Assembly (NCBI GenBank): GCA_004558185.1
Contig: SFDP01000030.1
Span: 1 to 41,157, forward strand
Length of the DNA: 41,157 nucleotides
Direction of reading: 5' to 3'
DNA from: Lachnospiraceae bacterium
GTDB taxonomy: Bacteria; Bacillota; Clostridia; Lachnospirales; Lachnospiraceae
The notes below the pieces were generated by a model. That model worked only from the letters and a program-made list of their open reading frames with translations. It did not search any database and was not told the origin of the DNA. This document shows positions 14,934 to 24,172 of the stretch, one piece after another; position 1 is the first letter of the stretch; each line of letters opens with the position of its first letter. Both the position numbers and the translations under genes were made by a program.

Positions 14934-15787
14934 TAGTCTTCTCCCAGTTTTCTTGCAATGATAAAACCAACCACAAAGGTCAGCAGCCCGGTAAGCACTC
15001 CTGTTACCGTATATCTGGTCAGGTCAGACATGAAGATGATCGCAAAGGGAGAAGCCACAATAAGTCCGATAATGGCGCAATAGGCGTAATTTGGAAATTT
15101 ATTAAATACGATCTCGATCAGCTTTGCAATGATCCCTATCCCCAACAGTACCCCGATTCCAAAAGGCATAAGTATTCCTGTTTTTTCCAGCAAAACCGGA
15201 AAATCAAAATCGAGAAGTGCATGGAGGAAGGCTGACACAGAATCCAGAATCAAATAATAGTATCCCAGAAGCATCAGCACCATTGATCCGCTTACCCCGG
15301 GAATCACCATGGTAGCACTGGCAATCACGCCAATAAAGAACAGCTTCACTACCTCCAGCACACTAAGGCTGATCTCTCCCCCTGCAGCCTCCGTTTCCCC
15401 TATAAGGGCGAAGCCCGCCACAAGGATGAAGAACAGAACAAGCACAAGTATATTTCCTGCCGAAACCTTTTGTCCTGTTTCCTTTAATCTTTTGATGACG
15501 ATAGGCAGTCCTCCTACGATTAAACCGATGAACATGAAATTGGTCTGTACCGGAAAATGCTCCAATGCTCTGGTAATCACTTCCGTCAGTATAATGATCC
15601 CCGCCGCCATACCGATCACAATGGGAATCAAAAGCCTTAAGGCTTCCTTAAACTCACTTTTAATATGGGTAATGGCATGAATCAGCTTATCATAAATTCC
15701 CATAACCACCATCATGGTTCCTCCGCTGACCCCGGGGATGATATTGGCGATTCCTATTACAGCTCCCTTACAGATTAACTTAATCAT
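14933..15787 (-). CDS. popT: DUF368 family undecaprenyl phosphate translocase
   Basis: A 284-residue polytopic membrane protein with the two inverted-repeat signatures of DUF368: NIIPGVSGGTMMVV (residues 15-28) and MVIPGVSGSMVL (160-171), and about eight hydrophobic helices. DUF368 proteins (PopT) recycle the lipid carrier undecaprenyl phosphate across the membrane for cell-wall synthesis, a role established in other Firmicutes and in Vibrio. Start 15787 follows GAGAGGTAGGA and the GCTGC/GCAGC hairpin that overlaps the hisC stop. Part of the hisC-popT-methyltransferase-hslO run. Confidence 0.9.
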   Translation of the reverse strand: MIKLICKGAVIGIANIIPGVSGGTMMVVMGIYDKLIHAITHIKSEFKEALRLLIPIVIGMAAGIIILTEVITRALEHFPVQTNFMFIGLIVGGLPIVIKRLKETGQKVSAGNILVLVLFFILVAGFALIGETEAAGGEISLSVLEVVKLFFIGVIASATMVIPGVSGSMVLMLLGYYYLILDSVSAFLHALLDFDFPVLLEKTGILMPFGIGVLLGIGIIAKLIEIVFNKFPNYAYCAIIGLIVASPFAIIFMSDLTRYTVTGVLTGLLTFVVGFIIARKLGED

Positions 15788-15804
15788 TCCTACCTCTCAT
15801 TTCT

Positions 15805-15818
15805 GCTGCATCAGCAGC
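15805..15818 (-). promoter_or_regulatory. GCAGC hairpin spanning the hisC stop, ahead of popT
   Basis: A perfect GCTGC-N4-GCAGC stem-loop. The hisC stop codon lies inside it and the popT initiation motif AGAAATGAGAGG follows on the minus strand. Confidence 0.5.
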
Positions 15819-16872
15819 CCTTCCTCGTATAGTTTCGTAAAAAGTTCAACAGAATATCCATTTCCTCATCCGTTCCGATGGAAATCCGCAAGTAATTATC
15901 GATTCTTTCTTTGGCAAAATAGCGTACATAAATCTGCTCTTTTCTGCAGGCCTCAAAAAGTTCTTTAGCCGAAATCCGTTCATGTCTGGCAAAGATAAAA
16001 TTGCTCCTGGAATCAGGGAAAGAAAAGCCCAGACTTTTTAATTCTTTCTTGGTTCGTTCCCTGGTCTTCACAACCTTGTCCACAATTTCCTTAAAATAGG
16101 CATCATCCTCTACACAGGCTACCCCCATGGCAATGGCAGGGCGGCTCATGGTGTAGGAATTGAAAGAAAATTTCACGTCATTGAGATAACCGATCAGCTT
16201 CTCGTTTCCAATGGCAAAGCCGATGCGGGCTCCCGCCATGGCCCTGGATTTGGAAAAGGTCTGTACCACCAGGAGATTATCATACTCTTCTAACAGGGAA
16301 AGGGCGCTTTTCCCTCCAAAATCCACATAGGCTTCATCAACGATCACTACCGATTCCCGGTTAGACTTAAGAATCTCTCTTATCACAGACAGTTCTTCTG
16401 CAACCCCTGTAGGTGCATTGGGATTAGGAAAAATAATCCCTCCATTCTCCTTTTGGTAATCCCCGGCACAAAGATGAAAATTTTCATCCAGGGGAATCCT
16501 CTCATAAGGAATATGAAAAAGCTCTGCCCATACATCATAAAAGGAATAGGTTATGTCCGGAAACAGTATCGGCTTATCACTGTGAAAAAAGGTTAAAAAA
16601 GCATTGGCCAGTACATCGTCTGAGCCTACTCCCACAAAAACCTGCTCTTTTTTCACACCATAATAGTCTGCCAATACCTGCCTTAGCTGCCCCACCTCCG
16701 GGTCCGGATATAAGCGCAGTTCACTTTCAGACATGGACTTCACTGCCTCCATTACCCGGGGACTGGGGGGATATGGACACTCGTTAGTATTTAATTTGAT
16801 CAGTCGTTCTCCTATTGGCTGTTCACCAGGCACATAGGGGACTACACGCCTTACCTTATCTTCCCACTTCAT
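15811..16872 (-). CDS. hisC: Histidinol-phosphate aminotransferase
   Basis: A PLP-dependent class I/II aminotransferase acting on imidazole acetol phosphate/glutamate in histidine synthesis. The 353-residue protein has LNTNECPYPPSP (27-38), the PNPNAPTG motif (149-156), DEAYVDF (179-185), the PLP lysine K208 in FSKSRAMAGARIG, and a C-terminal SIGT segment, all HisC-like. No other his genes are in the window, so it may also serve phenylalanine or tyrosine synthesis, as stand-alone HisC paralogues do. First gene downstream of the promoter at 16969-16997. Confidence 0.88.
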   Translation of the reverse strand: MKWEDKVRRVVPYVPGEQPIGERLIKLNTNECPYPPSPRVMEAVKSMSESELRLYPDPEVGQLRQVLADYYGVKKEQVFVGVGSDDVLANAFLTFFHSDKPILFPDITYSFYDVWAELFHIPYERIPLDENFHLCAGDYQKENGGIIFPNPNAPTGVAEELSVIREILKSNRESVVIVDEAYVDFGGKSALSLLEEYDNLLVVQTFSKSRAMAGARIGFAIGNEKLIGYLNDVKFSFNSYTMSRPAIAMGVACVEDDAYFKEIVDKVVKTRERTKKELKSLGFSFPDSRSNFIFARHERISAKELFEACRKEQIYVRYFAKERIDNYLRISIGTDEEMDILLNFLRNYTRKGC

Positions 16873-16968
16873 TTCTACCTCACATTCTGCTGCTTTGGAG
16901 CATCTTGGCTTCAGGATAGGGTCACATTCCGTACCCGAGCAGCATAACCTCTATTTATATCAAAAGGA

Positions 16969-16997
16969 AGTATACTATAGCCGGGGGCAAGTTGCAA
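16969..16997 (-). promoter_or_regulatory. Promoter of the hisC-popT-methyltransferase-hslO run
   Basis: TTGCAA (16992-16997), 17-bp spacer, TATACT (16969-16974) on the minus strand, overlapping the 3' end of the upstream hypothetical gene. It gives a leader of about 90 nt containing a degraded GCAGC-type motif and GTGAGG before the hisC start. Confidence 0.65.
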
Positions 16998-17385
16998 CGT
17001 GGTTTTTGGCAATCATTTCCCGTTCAATCGGTATACAGGCTTCATGTTCTCTGCCGAAACGGATACAAAGAGGTCTTCCTTGATGAATCCGGGCAAAAAC
17101 GATTCCGGTGCGAAGCCGATAGTGGGTAGTCAGGGAACGTTCCACAAACGCTTTTGGGATCATCAGGGTATACTGCCCTCCTTTTCTTTCAATCCATCGA
17201 CTTCCCAGGTAAGTATAGGTCTTGCCCTCCTTAAGATTATAGATGCTCACTCCTCCATACAGAAGCTGGGCCAGAAGCCAGCATACATTAACTGCCAATA
17301 CGGCCATTCCCGCAAAAAGCAATACCTCCTTTCCTCCCCCGGTAAGAAAGGACAAAAAATCAAAATATTCCATCAGTCGCTCCAT
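16975..17385 (-). CDS. Single-pass membrane protein of unknown function
   Basis: A 136-residue protein with one strong hydrophobic segment (about residues 20-44) and a following basic, probably cytoplasmic domain with GKTYTYLGSRWIERKGGQYTLMIPKAFVERSLTTHYRLR. GAGGAAGA precedes the ATG at 17385. It lies between prfB and hisC on the same strand, separated from prfB by about 100 bp holding a strong hairpin (17413-17442). I recognise no family and its codon use looks like its neighbours. Confidence 0.65.
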   Translation of the reverse strand: MERLMEYFDFLSFLTGGGKEVLLFAGMAVLAVNVCWLLAQLLYGGVSIYNLKEGKTYTYLGSRWIERKGGQYTLMIPKAFVERSLTTHYRLRTGIVFARIHQGRPLCIRFGREHEACIPIEREMIAKNHVATCPRL

Positions 17386-17412
17386 TCTTCCTCATTTACC
17401 TCCATTAAATGC

Positions 17413-17442
17413 AGCAGGAGATAAGGAAAACCCCCTATCTCC
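17413..17442. other. Strong hairpin downstream of prfB
   Basis: GCAGGAGATA pairs exactly with TATCTCCTGC around a 10-12 nt loop of A and C runs. No T-run follows on the minus strand, so it may be a 3'-end stabilising or processing hairpin for the secA-prfB transcript rather than a full terminator. Confidence 0.5.
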
Positions 17443-17488
17443 TGCAAAATTCCGTTATTTATTTCTCTTATAATGTGAGGGTCAGCGC

Positions 17489-18611
17489 TCAGTGCCCCTC
17501 CCTATGCTCCAGACTTATCCACTTCAGGTAACCATTGATAAAACTGTCCAGATTCCCATCCATGACCGCATCCACATTCCCGCTTTCTACACCGGTTCTG
17601 TGATCCTTTACCATGGTATAGGGCTGAAATACATACGAACGAATCTGATTGCCCCAGCCGATTTCCGTTACCTCTCCACGTATATCGGAAAGCTTTTGGG
17701 CATTGGTTTCCTGCTTCAGCAGATACAGCTTGGATTTCAGCATCTGCATAGCCTTGTCCTTATTCATATGCTGACTTCTCTCATTCTGACACTGAACCAC
17801 AATTCCCGTGGGAAGATGAGTAATTCGAATTGCCGATGAGGTTTTATTGATATGCTGTCCTCCGGCACCGCTGCTTCGATAGGTATCAATTCTCAGATCC
17901 TTGTCATCAATCTCCACTTCCAGGTCTTCCTCTATATCCGGCATAACATCCAGGGACACAAAGGAGGTCTGCCGTTTCCCCTGCGCATTAAAAGGAGATA
18001 TCCTCACCAGTCTGTGAACCCCCTTTTCCGATTTCAAATAGCCATAGGCATTTTCCCCGTTCACCTGAAAGGTAACCGATTTGATTCCTGCTTCTTCTCC
18101 GTCAAGGTAGTCCAGCACTTCAATAGAGAAGCCTTTCTTCTCTGCCCAGCGGGTATACATCCGATAGAGCATCGCTGCCCAGTCACAGGACTCCGTTCCT
18201 CCCGCCCCCGCATTCAGCTTCAAAATTGCATTGTCCTTATCAAATTCCCCAGACAAAAGCGTAGTAATGCGGATGTTTTCCAGAACGGTCACGAAGCTGT
18301 CCAGCTCCTGCCGGATCTCCTCTGCCATCTCTTCCTCATTGGCTTCATAGGCCATCTCAATCAGGGTTTCGATGTCTTCATACTGCTGCATCAGCTTTCC
18401 GCAGGTATCTACTGTATCCTTTAATTTTTTAAGTTCCTTCATCTTCTGATTGGAGCTGTCCGGATCATCCCAAAAGCCGGGAGCCTCCATTTCTCTTTCC
18501 AGCTCCTCCATTCGCTTTGCCTTTCCTGCCAGGTCAAAGTGAATCCCTCACTTCCGCCAATGGAGTTTTGTAAGACTGAAGTTCTGTCTTCATCTGGTCT
18601 AATTCAACCAC
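17489..18611 (-). CDS. prfB: Peptide chain release factor 2, with programmed +1 frameshift
   Basis: Terminates translation at UGA and UAA. The gene needs a +1 shift: frame 0 runs from GTG 18611 (start-VELDQMKTELQSYKTP...VRDSL) to the in-frame UGA at 18534-18536, and the rest of the protein continues from 18535. The slippery context is CTT-TGA-C preceded by GAGGGA, an internal Shine-Dalgarno, as in nearly all prfB genes. Joined length is about 373 residues. The UGA-reading tripeptide SPF is at about 205-207 and the catalytic GGQ at about 250-252. The start could instead be ATG 18593. Follows secA by 52 bp, the classical Firmicutes pair. Confidence 0.96.
18531..18550 (-). promoter_or_regulatory. 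prfB recoding site
   Basis: On the minus strand GAGGGA, three to four bases, then CTT-TGA-C. RF2 scarcity at the UGA makes the ribosome slip from CTT to TTT and read GAC next. This is autoregulation of RF2 level. Confidence 0.93.
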
Positions 18612-18663
18612 TTGCGTTCACCACACTTTCTTTTTCTTGGTCTATTCCTTTTTCTTGCCTTTA

Positions 18664-21228
18664 TTATTTTCTTCCACAGCACTGCTTGTACTTTTTCCCG
18701 CTTCCGCAGGGACAGGGATCGTTGGGATAAACCTTGGCTTCTTCCCGCTTAACGGGCGCCTTTCCTACAGAATCATCCTTGTTCGTTCCCGTAACCTTGG
18801 CTACCTGTTCTCTTTCCACCTTCTGCTCCACTCTGACGTGCAGAAGCAGCTTTACCGTATCCTCCTGAATGTTGGCAGTCATGCTGTCAAACATTTCGTA
18901 ACCGCTCATCTTGTATTCTACCAGGGGATCCTTCTGTCCATAGGCCTGTAAGCCAATTCCCTGACGAAGCTGATCCATATCATCGATATGATCCATCCAT
19001 TTCTTGTCAATCACCTTCAGAAGAATTACCCGCTCCAGCTCACGGATGGCCTCCGGCTCCGGGAACTGAGCCTCCTTGGCTTCATACAGCTTAACCGCCT
19101 TTTCCTTTAAAAGCTGCTTTAGGCTGTTTTTCTTCATACCGGAGATCTCATCTTTTTTTACCGGCTCCAAAGGAATGATCGGCACAAGAACGGAATTCAG
19201 CTCCTTTAAATCCCATTCGCTGCTGTCCGCATCATCGGCAACCACCATATCCACTGTATTATCCACGATGTCGGTGATCATTTTGTAGATCACATCCCGC
19301 ATACTTTCGCCGTCAAGAACCCTGCGGCGTTCCGCATAAATGATTTCCCTCTGCTCATTCATTACCTGATCATATTCCAACAGGTTTTTACGAATACCGA
19401 AGTTATTGCTCTCAATCTTCTTCTGGGCCGTTTCAATGGCATTGCTCAGCGTTTTATGTTCGATTTCCTGATTCTCAGGAATACCAAGGGCATTGAACAT
19501 CCCTATCATTCTCTCAGAGCCGAACAAACGCATCAGATCGTCTTCAAGAGAAATATAGAATTTGGATTCTCCGGGATCTCCCTGACGCCCGGAACGGCCA
19601 CGAAGCTGATTATCGATACGTCTGGATTCATGTCTTTCCGTACCGATAATCTTCAGACCGCCGGCAGACCGGGCTGCATCATCCAGCTTAATATCCGTAC
19701 CGCGCCCCGCCATGTTGGTGGCAATGGTCACTGCCCCATGAACACCTGCATCAGCCACAATTTCTGCTTCCATCTCATGGAACTTGGCATTCAGTACCTT
19801 ATGAGGAATTCCCTGCTTTCGAAGCAGATTACTGAGCTCCTCAGAGGCCTCAATGGTAATCGTGCCAACCAGCACCGGCTGCCCCTTGGCATGAGCCTGA
19901 ACAACCGCTTCCACAATGGCGTGCAGCTTTTCCTTTTTCGTCTTATATACCGCATCCTGAAGGTCTTTACGGGCAATGGGTCTGTTTGTCGGAATTTCCA
20001 CAACATCCATTCCGTAAATATCCCTGAATTCCTTTTCCTCTGTCAGCGCTGTACCGGTCATACCGGCTTTCTTGCCAAATTTATTAAAAAAGTTCTGGAA
20101 GGTAATGGTTGCCAGGGTTTTGCTTTCCCGTTTTACCTTCACATGCTCTTTCGCTTCGATGGCCTGGTGCAGACCGTCAGAGTAACGTCTTCCCGGCATG
20201 ATACGCCCGGTGAATTCATCTACGATCAGAACCTGGTCGTCCTTTACCACATAATCCTGATCTCTGAACATCAGATTATGGGCACGAAGGGCAAGGATAA
20301 TATTATGCTGAATCTCCAGATTCTCCGGGTCCGCCAGATTATCGATATGGAAGAACTGCTCTACCTTGGCTACACCTCGTTCGGTCAGATTGACGATCTT
20401 ATCCTTTTCATTAACGATAAAATCCCCGGTTTCCTCCTGCACCACTCCCATGATGGCATCCATTTTGGACAAATCCTCCATATCCTCACCGCGCTCCATC
20501 TGCCGGGCAAGAATATCACAGGCCTCGTACAATTTGGTGGATTTACCGCTTTGTCCTGAAATAATCAAGGGTGTTCTGGCCTCATCAATCAACACCGAGT
20601 CCACCTCATCGATAATGGCATAATGCAAGTCTCTGAGCACGAGCTGCTCCTTATAAATCACCATATTATCTCTCAGGTAGTCGAAGCCCAGCTCATTGTT
20701 GGTCACATAGGTGATATCGCACCGGTACTGCTCTCTGCGCTCTTCGGAGGTCAGGCTGTTGAGCACCACACCCACCTTCAGTCCTAAGAATTCATGTACC
20801 TGCCCCATCCATTCTGCATCACGCTTGGCCAAATAATCGTTCACCGTGACCACATGGACACCCTTGCCCTCCAGAGCATTCAAATAAGCCGGAAGGGTGG
20901 ACACCAGGGTCTTACCTTCACCGGTTTTCATCTCGGCAATCCTTCCCTGATGGAGGATGATTCCGCCAATCAGCTGTACCCGGTAGTGCTCCATATTGAG
21001 TACCCGCCTTGCCGCCTCTCTCACGGTAGCATAGGCTTCAGGCAGCAGTTCATCCAGCGTTGTTCCCTGCTCCAGACGTTCCCTGTATTCTTTGGTCTTT
21101 CCTCTCAGTTCATCGTCTGAAAGAGCCATCATGTCCGGCTTCAGCTTCTCGATCTGCTCTACCAGGGGCATGATCCGCTTGATTTCTCTTTCACTGTGGG
21201 TTCCAAACATTTTGTCTAAAATTTTCAT
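18664..21228 (-). CDS. secA: Preprotein translocase ATPase SecA
   Basis: The ATP-driven motor of the SecYEG export channel. The 854-residue product has Walker A MKTGEGKT (100-107), the DEAD-like IIDEVDSVLIDEARTPLIISG, TGTALTEEKEF, the GRGTDI and GRSGRQGDPG motifs of nucleotide-binding domain 2, and a C-terminal zinc finger CPCGSGKKYKQCC that binds SecB or lipids. Start 21228 has GGAGG 5 bp upstream; the ORF extension to 21378 crosses a dispersed repeat and lacks homology. The promoter at 21400-21428 gives a leader of about 165 nt. Confidence 0.97.
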   Translation of the reverse strand: MKILDKMFGTHSEREIKRIMPLVEQIEKLKPDMMALSDDELRGKTKEYRERLEQGTTLDELLPEAYATVREAARRVLNMEHYRVQLIGGIILHQGRIAEMKTGEGKTLVSTLPAYLNALEGKGVHVVTVNDYLAKRDAEWMGQVHEFLGLKVGVVLNSLTSEERREQYRCDITYVTNNELGFDYLRDNMVIYKEQLVLRDLHYAIIDEVDSVLIDEARTPLIISGQSGKSTKLYEACDILARQMERGEDMEDLSKMDAIMGVVQEETGDFIVNEKDKIVNLTERGVAKVEQFFHIDNLADPENLEIQHNIILALRAHNLMFRDQDYVVKDDQVLIVDEFTGRIMPGRRYSDGLHQAIEAKEHVKVKRESKTLATITFQNFFNKFGKKAGMTGTALTEEKEFRDIYGMDVVEIPTNRPIARKDLQDAVYKTKKEKLHAIVEAVVQAHAKGQPVLVGTITIEASEELSNLLRKQGIPHKVLNAKFHEMEAEIVADAGVHGAVTIATNMAGRGTDIKLDDAARSAGGLKIIGTERHESRRIDNQLRGRSGRQGDPGESKFYISLEDDLMRLFGSERMIGMFNALGIPENQEIEHKTLSNAIETAQKKIESNNFGIRKNLLEYDQVMNEQREIIYAERRRVLDGESMRDVIYKMITDIVDNTVDMVVADDADSSEWDLKELNSVLVPIIPLEPVKKDEISGMKKNSLKQLLKEKAVKLYEAKEAQFPEPEAIRELERVILLKVIDKKWMDHIDDMDQLRQGIGLQAYGQKDPLVEYKMSGYEMFDSMTANIQEDTVKLLLHVRVEQKVEREQVAKVTGTNKDDSVGKAPVKREEAKVYPNDPCPCGSGKKYKQCCGRK

Positions 21229-21260
21229 GCTTTCCTCCATTCCGAAGCCTTCACTTTTAT

Positions 21261-21282
21261 TAAATGATGTTAGGGTCAAAAG
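21261..21282 (-). repeat. Dispersed box, diverged copy, in the secA leader
   Basis: TAAATGATGTTAGGGTCAAAAG, sharing ATGAT and AGGGTCAAAAG with the copies at 10560-10583 and 41011-41033. It lies 33-54 bp before the secA start. Confidence 0.45.
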
Positions 21283-21399
21283 CTGTGATGCTCCGGCACA
21301 AATTAGCGTACCGACACGTTCATTTTCAGTGTAATACCGCAGCAAGGCATTCTGCTGATGATGACCGTATCCGTGCACTGGCGTAAAACTTTACCGTTT

Positions 21400-21428
21400 A
21401 TTGTATCAGATTCGTCAGCTTTATTCAA
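21400..21428 (-). promoter_or_regulatory. secA-prfB promoter
   Basis: TTGAAT (21423-21428), 17-bp spacer, TACAAT (21400-21405) on the minus strand. No other comparable promoter is seen in the 376-bp gap between secA and the divergent CoA-transferase gene. Confidence 0.65.
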
Positions 21429-21534
21429 CCTGCTTGATTCTTTGCCAAATCTTAAGTTTTTATGAACAAGCCCAATTCTGCAAATATTTCCCGCCCCGGC
21501 TGCTGAGGAAACCGAAAGAAAAAGAGGATTTTTC

Positions 21535-21563
21535 TTGACCAGATTTATCCAAAATGATATAAT
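21535..21563 (+). promoter_or_regulatory. Promoter of the CoA-transferase gene
   Basis: TTGACC (21535-21540), 17-bp spacer, perfect TATAAT (21558-21563). With AGGAGGG just before the start codon this predicts a very highly expressed gene, as expected for a fermentation enzyme. Confidence 0.85.
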
Positions 21564-21604
21564 AACCGCATAAAAAACTATATACATTAAGGAGGGTTAC
21601 TTTT

Positions 21605-22942
21605 ATGGATTATTCAGCAGAATATAACCAGAAATTAGTATCCGCTGATGAAGCGGCGAAGGCAGTTCAATCCGGTGATTGGGTTGACTACGGCTGGTGT
21701 ACCGGCACTCCCGATGCACTGGACAAGGCTTTGGCAAGGCGTACCGATGAGTTGAAGGATGTAAAGGTTCGTGGGGGCGTACTTTTAAGACCTTTAGCTA
21801 TTATGGAACGGGAGGATGCCGGTGAGCACTTTACCTGGAACTCCTGGCATATGTCCGGAATCGAGAGAAAATATATTGCCAAGGGCTGTGCCTTCTATGC
21901 ACCCATTCGTTATTCCGAGCTTCCCAGATATTGCAGAGATATTGCTACTCCCAGTGATGTGGTAATGATTCAGGTAGCTCCTATGGATAAACATGGCTTC
22001 TTCAATTTCGGTCCCAATGCTTCTCATCTCGCTGCGGTATGTGAACGGGCAAGAACCATTATCGTAGAGGTGAACGAGAATATGCCTCGCTGCCTTGGCG
22101 GTTTTGAAAACGGCATACATATTTCCAAGGTCGATCATATCGTTCAGGGTGAGAATCCTTCCATCGCAGAGCTTGGAGCCGGCGCTCCTTCCGATATCGA
22201 TAAGGCTGTGGCGAAGCTGATCGTTGAGCAGATTCCCAACGGTGCCTGTCTGCAGCTTGGTATCGGCGGAATGCCCAACGCAGTGGGTTCCATGATCGCC
22301 GAGTCTGATCTTAAGGATTTAGGTGTACATACCGAGATGTATGTTGATGCCTTTGTGGACATCGCAAAGGTAGGTAAGATCACCGGCGCCAAGAAGAACA
22401 TTGACCGTTTCCGCCAGGCTTATGCCTTTGCAGCAGGAACGAAAAAATTGTATGATTACATTGATGACAACCCGGAGCTACTGAGTGCTCCTGTGGATTA
22501 CACCAACGATATCCGTTCCATTTCCGCACTGGATAATTTCATTTCCATTAATAATGCGGTGGACATTGATTTATTTGGTCAGGTTGGTGCTGAGTCCTCC
22601 GGTATCAAGCACATCAGCGGCGCCGGCGGACAGCTTGACTTCGTACTGGGTGCATACCTTTCCAAGGGCGGAAAGAGCTTCATCTGCCTCTCCTCCACCT
22701 TTAAGGATAAGGAAGGCAACTTAAAATCCAGAATCATGCCTACACTGAACACCGGTTCTGTCGTAACCGATACCCGTACCAACGTACACTACGTTGTCAC
22801 CGAGCATGGTATGGTCAACTTAAAGGGGCTGTCTACCTGGCAGCGAGCAGAGGCTCTGATTTCCATTGCTCACCCCGATTTCCGGGATCAACTGATCAAG
22901 GATGCAGAGAAAATGAATATCTGGAGAAGAACCAACAAATAA
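21605..22942 (+). CDS. but: Butyryl-CoA:acetate CoA-transferase
   Basis: Transfers CoA from butyryl-CoA to acetate, releasing butyrate in the last step of the dominant gut butyrate pathway. The 445-residue protein is a family I CoA-transferase of the 4-hydroxybutyrate/acetate type. It has WVDYGWCTGTP, HFTWNSWHMSGIERK, APIRYSELPRY, QLGIGGMPNAVG, and HTEMYVDAF, where Glu244 is the expected covalent-intermediate residue, plus SGAGGQLDF. These segments match my recollection of the Roseburia-type But enzymes. Substrate preference (butyrate against propionate or 4-hydroxybutyrate) cannot be fixed from sequence alone. It is monocistronic: its own promoter, RBS and terminator. Confidence 0.85.
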   Translation: MDYSAEYNQKLVSADEAAKAVQSGDWVDYGWCTGTPDALDKALARRTDELKDVKVRGGVLLRPLAIMEREDAGEHFTWNSWHMSGIERKYIAKGCAFYAPIRYSELPRYCRDIATPSDVVMIQVAPMDKHGFFNFGPNASHLAAVCERARTIIVEVNENMPRCLGGFENGIHISKVDHIVQGENPSIAELGAGAPSDIDKAVAKLIVEQIPNGACLQLGIGGMPNAVGSMIAESDLKDLGVHTEMYVDAFVDIAKVGKITGAKKNIDRFRQAYAFAAGTKKLYDYIDDNPELLSAPVDYTNDIRSISALDNFISINNAVDIDLFGQVGAESSGIKHISGAGGQLDFVLGAYLSKGGKSFICLSSTFKDKEGNLKSRIMPTLNTGSVVTDTRTNVHYVVTEHGMVNLKGLSTWQRAEALISIAHPDFRDQLIKDAEKMNIWRRTNK

Positions 22943-22971
22943 TTTTATCAGCCAATTTTAATTCCTAAGAA

Positions 22972-23005
22972 AAGGGGCTGTCGATTCATCGACAGCCTCT
23001 TTTTT
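22972..23005 (+). terminator. Intrinsic terminator of the CoA-transferase gene
   Basis: GGCTGTCGAT and its exact 10-bp complement with a minimal TC spacer at the apex, followed by a T-run (CTCTTTTTTG). Confidence 0.92.
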
Positions 23006-23044
23006 GTCCCTCTCCATTTCCCAATCAATTATTACCGGCAGGTA

Positions 23045-23093
23045 TGTCTGAATATTCATTTCGCTGAACATTTGCATGGCTCTGAATAGTTAC
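23045..23093 (-). repeat. GTAACTATTC-family repeat at the mtnA stop
   Basis: On the minus strand it begins GTAACTATTCAGAGCCATGCAAAT, matching the start of the element at 30084 (GTAACTATTCAGAGCCATAC...). The TAA of GTAAC is the mtnA stop codon. The distal end is unclear. Confidence 0.6.
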
Positions 23094-24172
23094 GAATTGA
23101 GTTTTTTTCTTCGAAAAATTTCTTCAAAGGCCTCCCTGTAGGGTGCCCTGGCCACTCCATATTCAGTCACAACAGCAGTAATCAAATCGTTGTCGGTAAC
23201 GTCAAAGGCAGGATTAAAGACCTTGACTCCCTCCGGCGCCATCCGTTCCTTATACCACATCTCAGTCACCTCTTCTGCCTTCCGCTCTTCAATAGGAATC
23301 TGTATGCCGCTTTCCAGACTCATATCGATCGTAGAGGTGGGTGCGCACACATAGAAGGGTACACCATATTGCCTGGCTACCGCAGCAACTACACTGGTAC
23401 CGATTTTATTGGCTGTATCTCCATTTGCCGCTACTCTGTCACAGCCTACAAAAACCGCATTGATCCAACCGTTTTTCATCACCATGGCAGACATATTGTC
23501 ACAAATCAGCGTTACGTCTACCCCTGCGGAATGTAATTCATATGCTGTCAATCTGGCTCCCTGCAAAAGAGGTCTGGTTTCATCAGCAAAGACCCTGAAT
23601 CCATAGCCCCTTTCCTGTCCCAGGTAAATGGGAGCAGTAGCGGTTCCATATTTACTGGCAGCCAACTGTCCCGCATTGCAGTGCGTAAGAATTCCATCCC
23701 CCGGCTTTACCAGAGAAAGACCATATTCCCCGATCCGTTTACAGACCTGCGTATCCTCTTCCTTAATGGTCAAAGCCTCCTGCTCCAGTGCCTTCAAAAG
23801 CTCCCTGCGGGATTTCTCACGATTGGTCAGACAGACCTGTTCCATACGATTCAGCGCCCAGGACAGGTTCACCGCCGTGGGGCGGGAGGAATTCAAATAC
23901 TCCTTCTTCTCCTTAAACTGTTGATAAAACCCTTCAAAATCCTCTGCTTCTATCCGAGCTGCCAGAATATATATCCCAAAAGCTGCCGCAATCCCTATGG
24001 CCGGAGCGCCGCGAACCTTTAACAGGTAAATCGCCTCCCATATCTCCTGCGCCGTCTTAAGACGAATAAGCCGGGTTTCCCCCGGCAGCCTAGTCTGGTC
24101 GATAATGATTAACTCTTTTGCAGTCAGATCAATATCCACCGTTTCAGCAGTTAAATGATTTTCTTTATCCAT
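23090..24172 (-). CDS. mtnA: S-methyl-5-thioribose-1-phosphate isomerase
   Basis: Isomerises methylthioribose 1-phosphate to methylthioribulose 1-phosphate in methionine salvage. The 360-residue protein shows RGAPAIGIAAAFG (54-66), the catalytic cysteine C165 in THCNAG, and the catalytic aspartate D245 in GCDRVAANGDTANKIGT, the standard MtnA set that separates it from eIF2B-like relatives. No other mtn genes are nearby, so it may act in a partial salvage or the MTA-isoprenoid-type shunt. Its start overlaps the MATE gene by 8 bp. Its stop codon is part of a dispersed repeat. Confidence 0.9.
   Translation of the reverse strand: MDKENHLTAETVDIDLTAKELIIIDQTRLPGETRLIRLKTAQEIWEAIYLLKVRGAPAIGIAAAFGIYILAARIEAEDFEGFYQQFKEKKEYLNSSRPTAVNLSWALNRMEQVCLTNREKSRRELLKALEQEALTIKEEDTQVCKRIGEYGLSLVKPGDGILTHCNAGQLAASKYGTATAPIYLGQERGYGFRVFADETRPLLQGARLTAYELHSAGVDVTLICDNMSAMVMKNGWINAVFVGCDRVAANGDTANKIGTSVVAAVARQYGVPFYVCAPTSTIDMSLESGIQIPIEERKAEEVTEMWYKERMAPEGVKVFNPAFDVTDNDLITAVVTEYGVARAPYREAFEEIFRRKKLNS

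Noticed and set aside
18534..18611. prfB as a frameshifted pseudogene
   Set aside because: The interrupting UGA is in the conserved CTT-TGA-C context with an internal Shine-Dalgarno, the normal programmed frameshift of RF2.
19456..20559. A 367-residue plus-strand ORF
   Set aside because: It is the antisense shadow of secA, whose protein is unmistakable.
21229..21378. N-terminal extension of secA by 50 residues
   Set aside because: It lies upstream of a clear ribosome-binding site, includes a repeat box, and SecA proteins begin at the equivalent of MKILDKMFG.
21303..21587. A 94-residue minus-strand ORF between secA and the CoA-transferase gene
   Set aside because: It overlaps the secA promoter and runs antisense to the but promoter; it has no ribosome-binding site.
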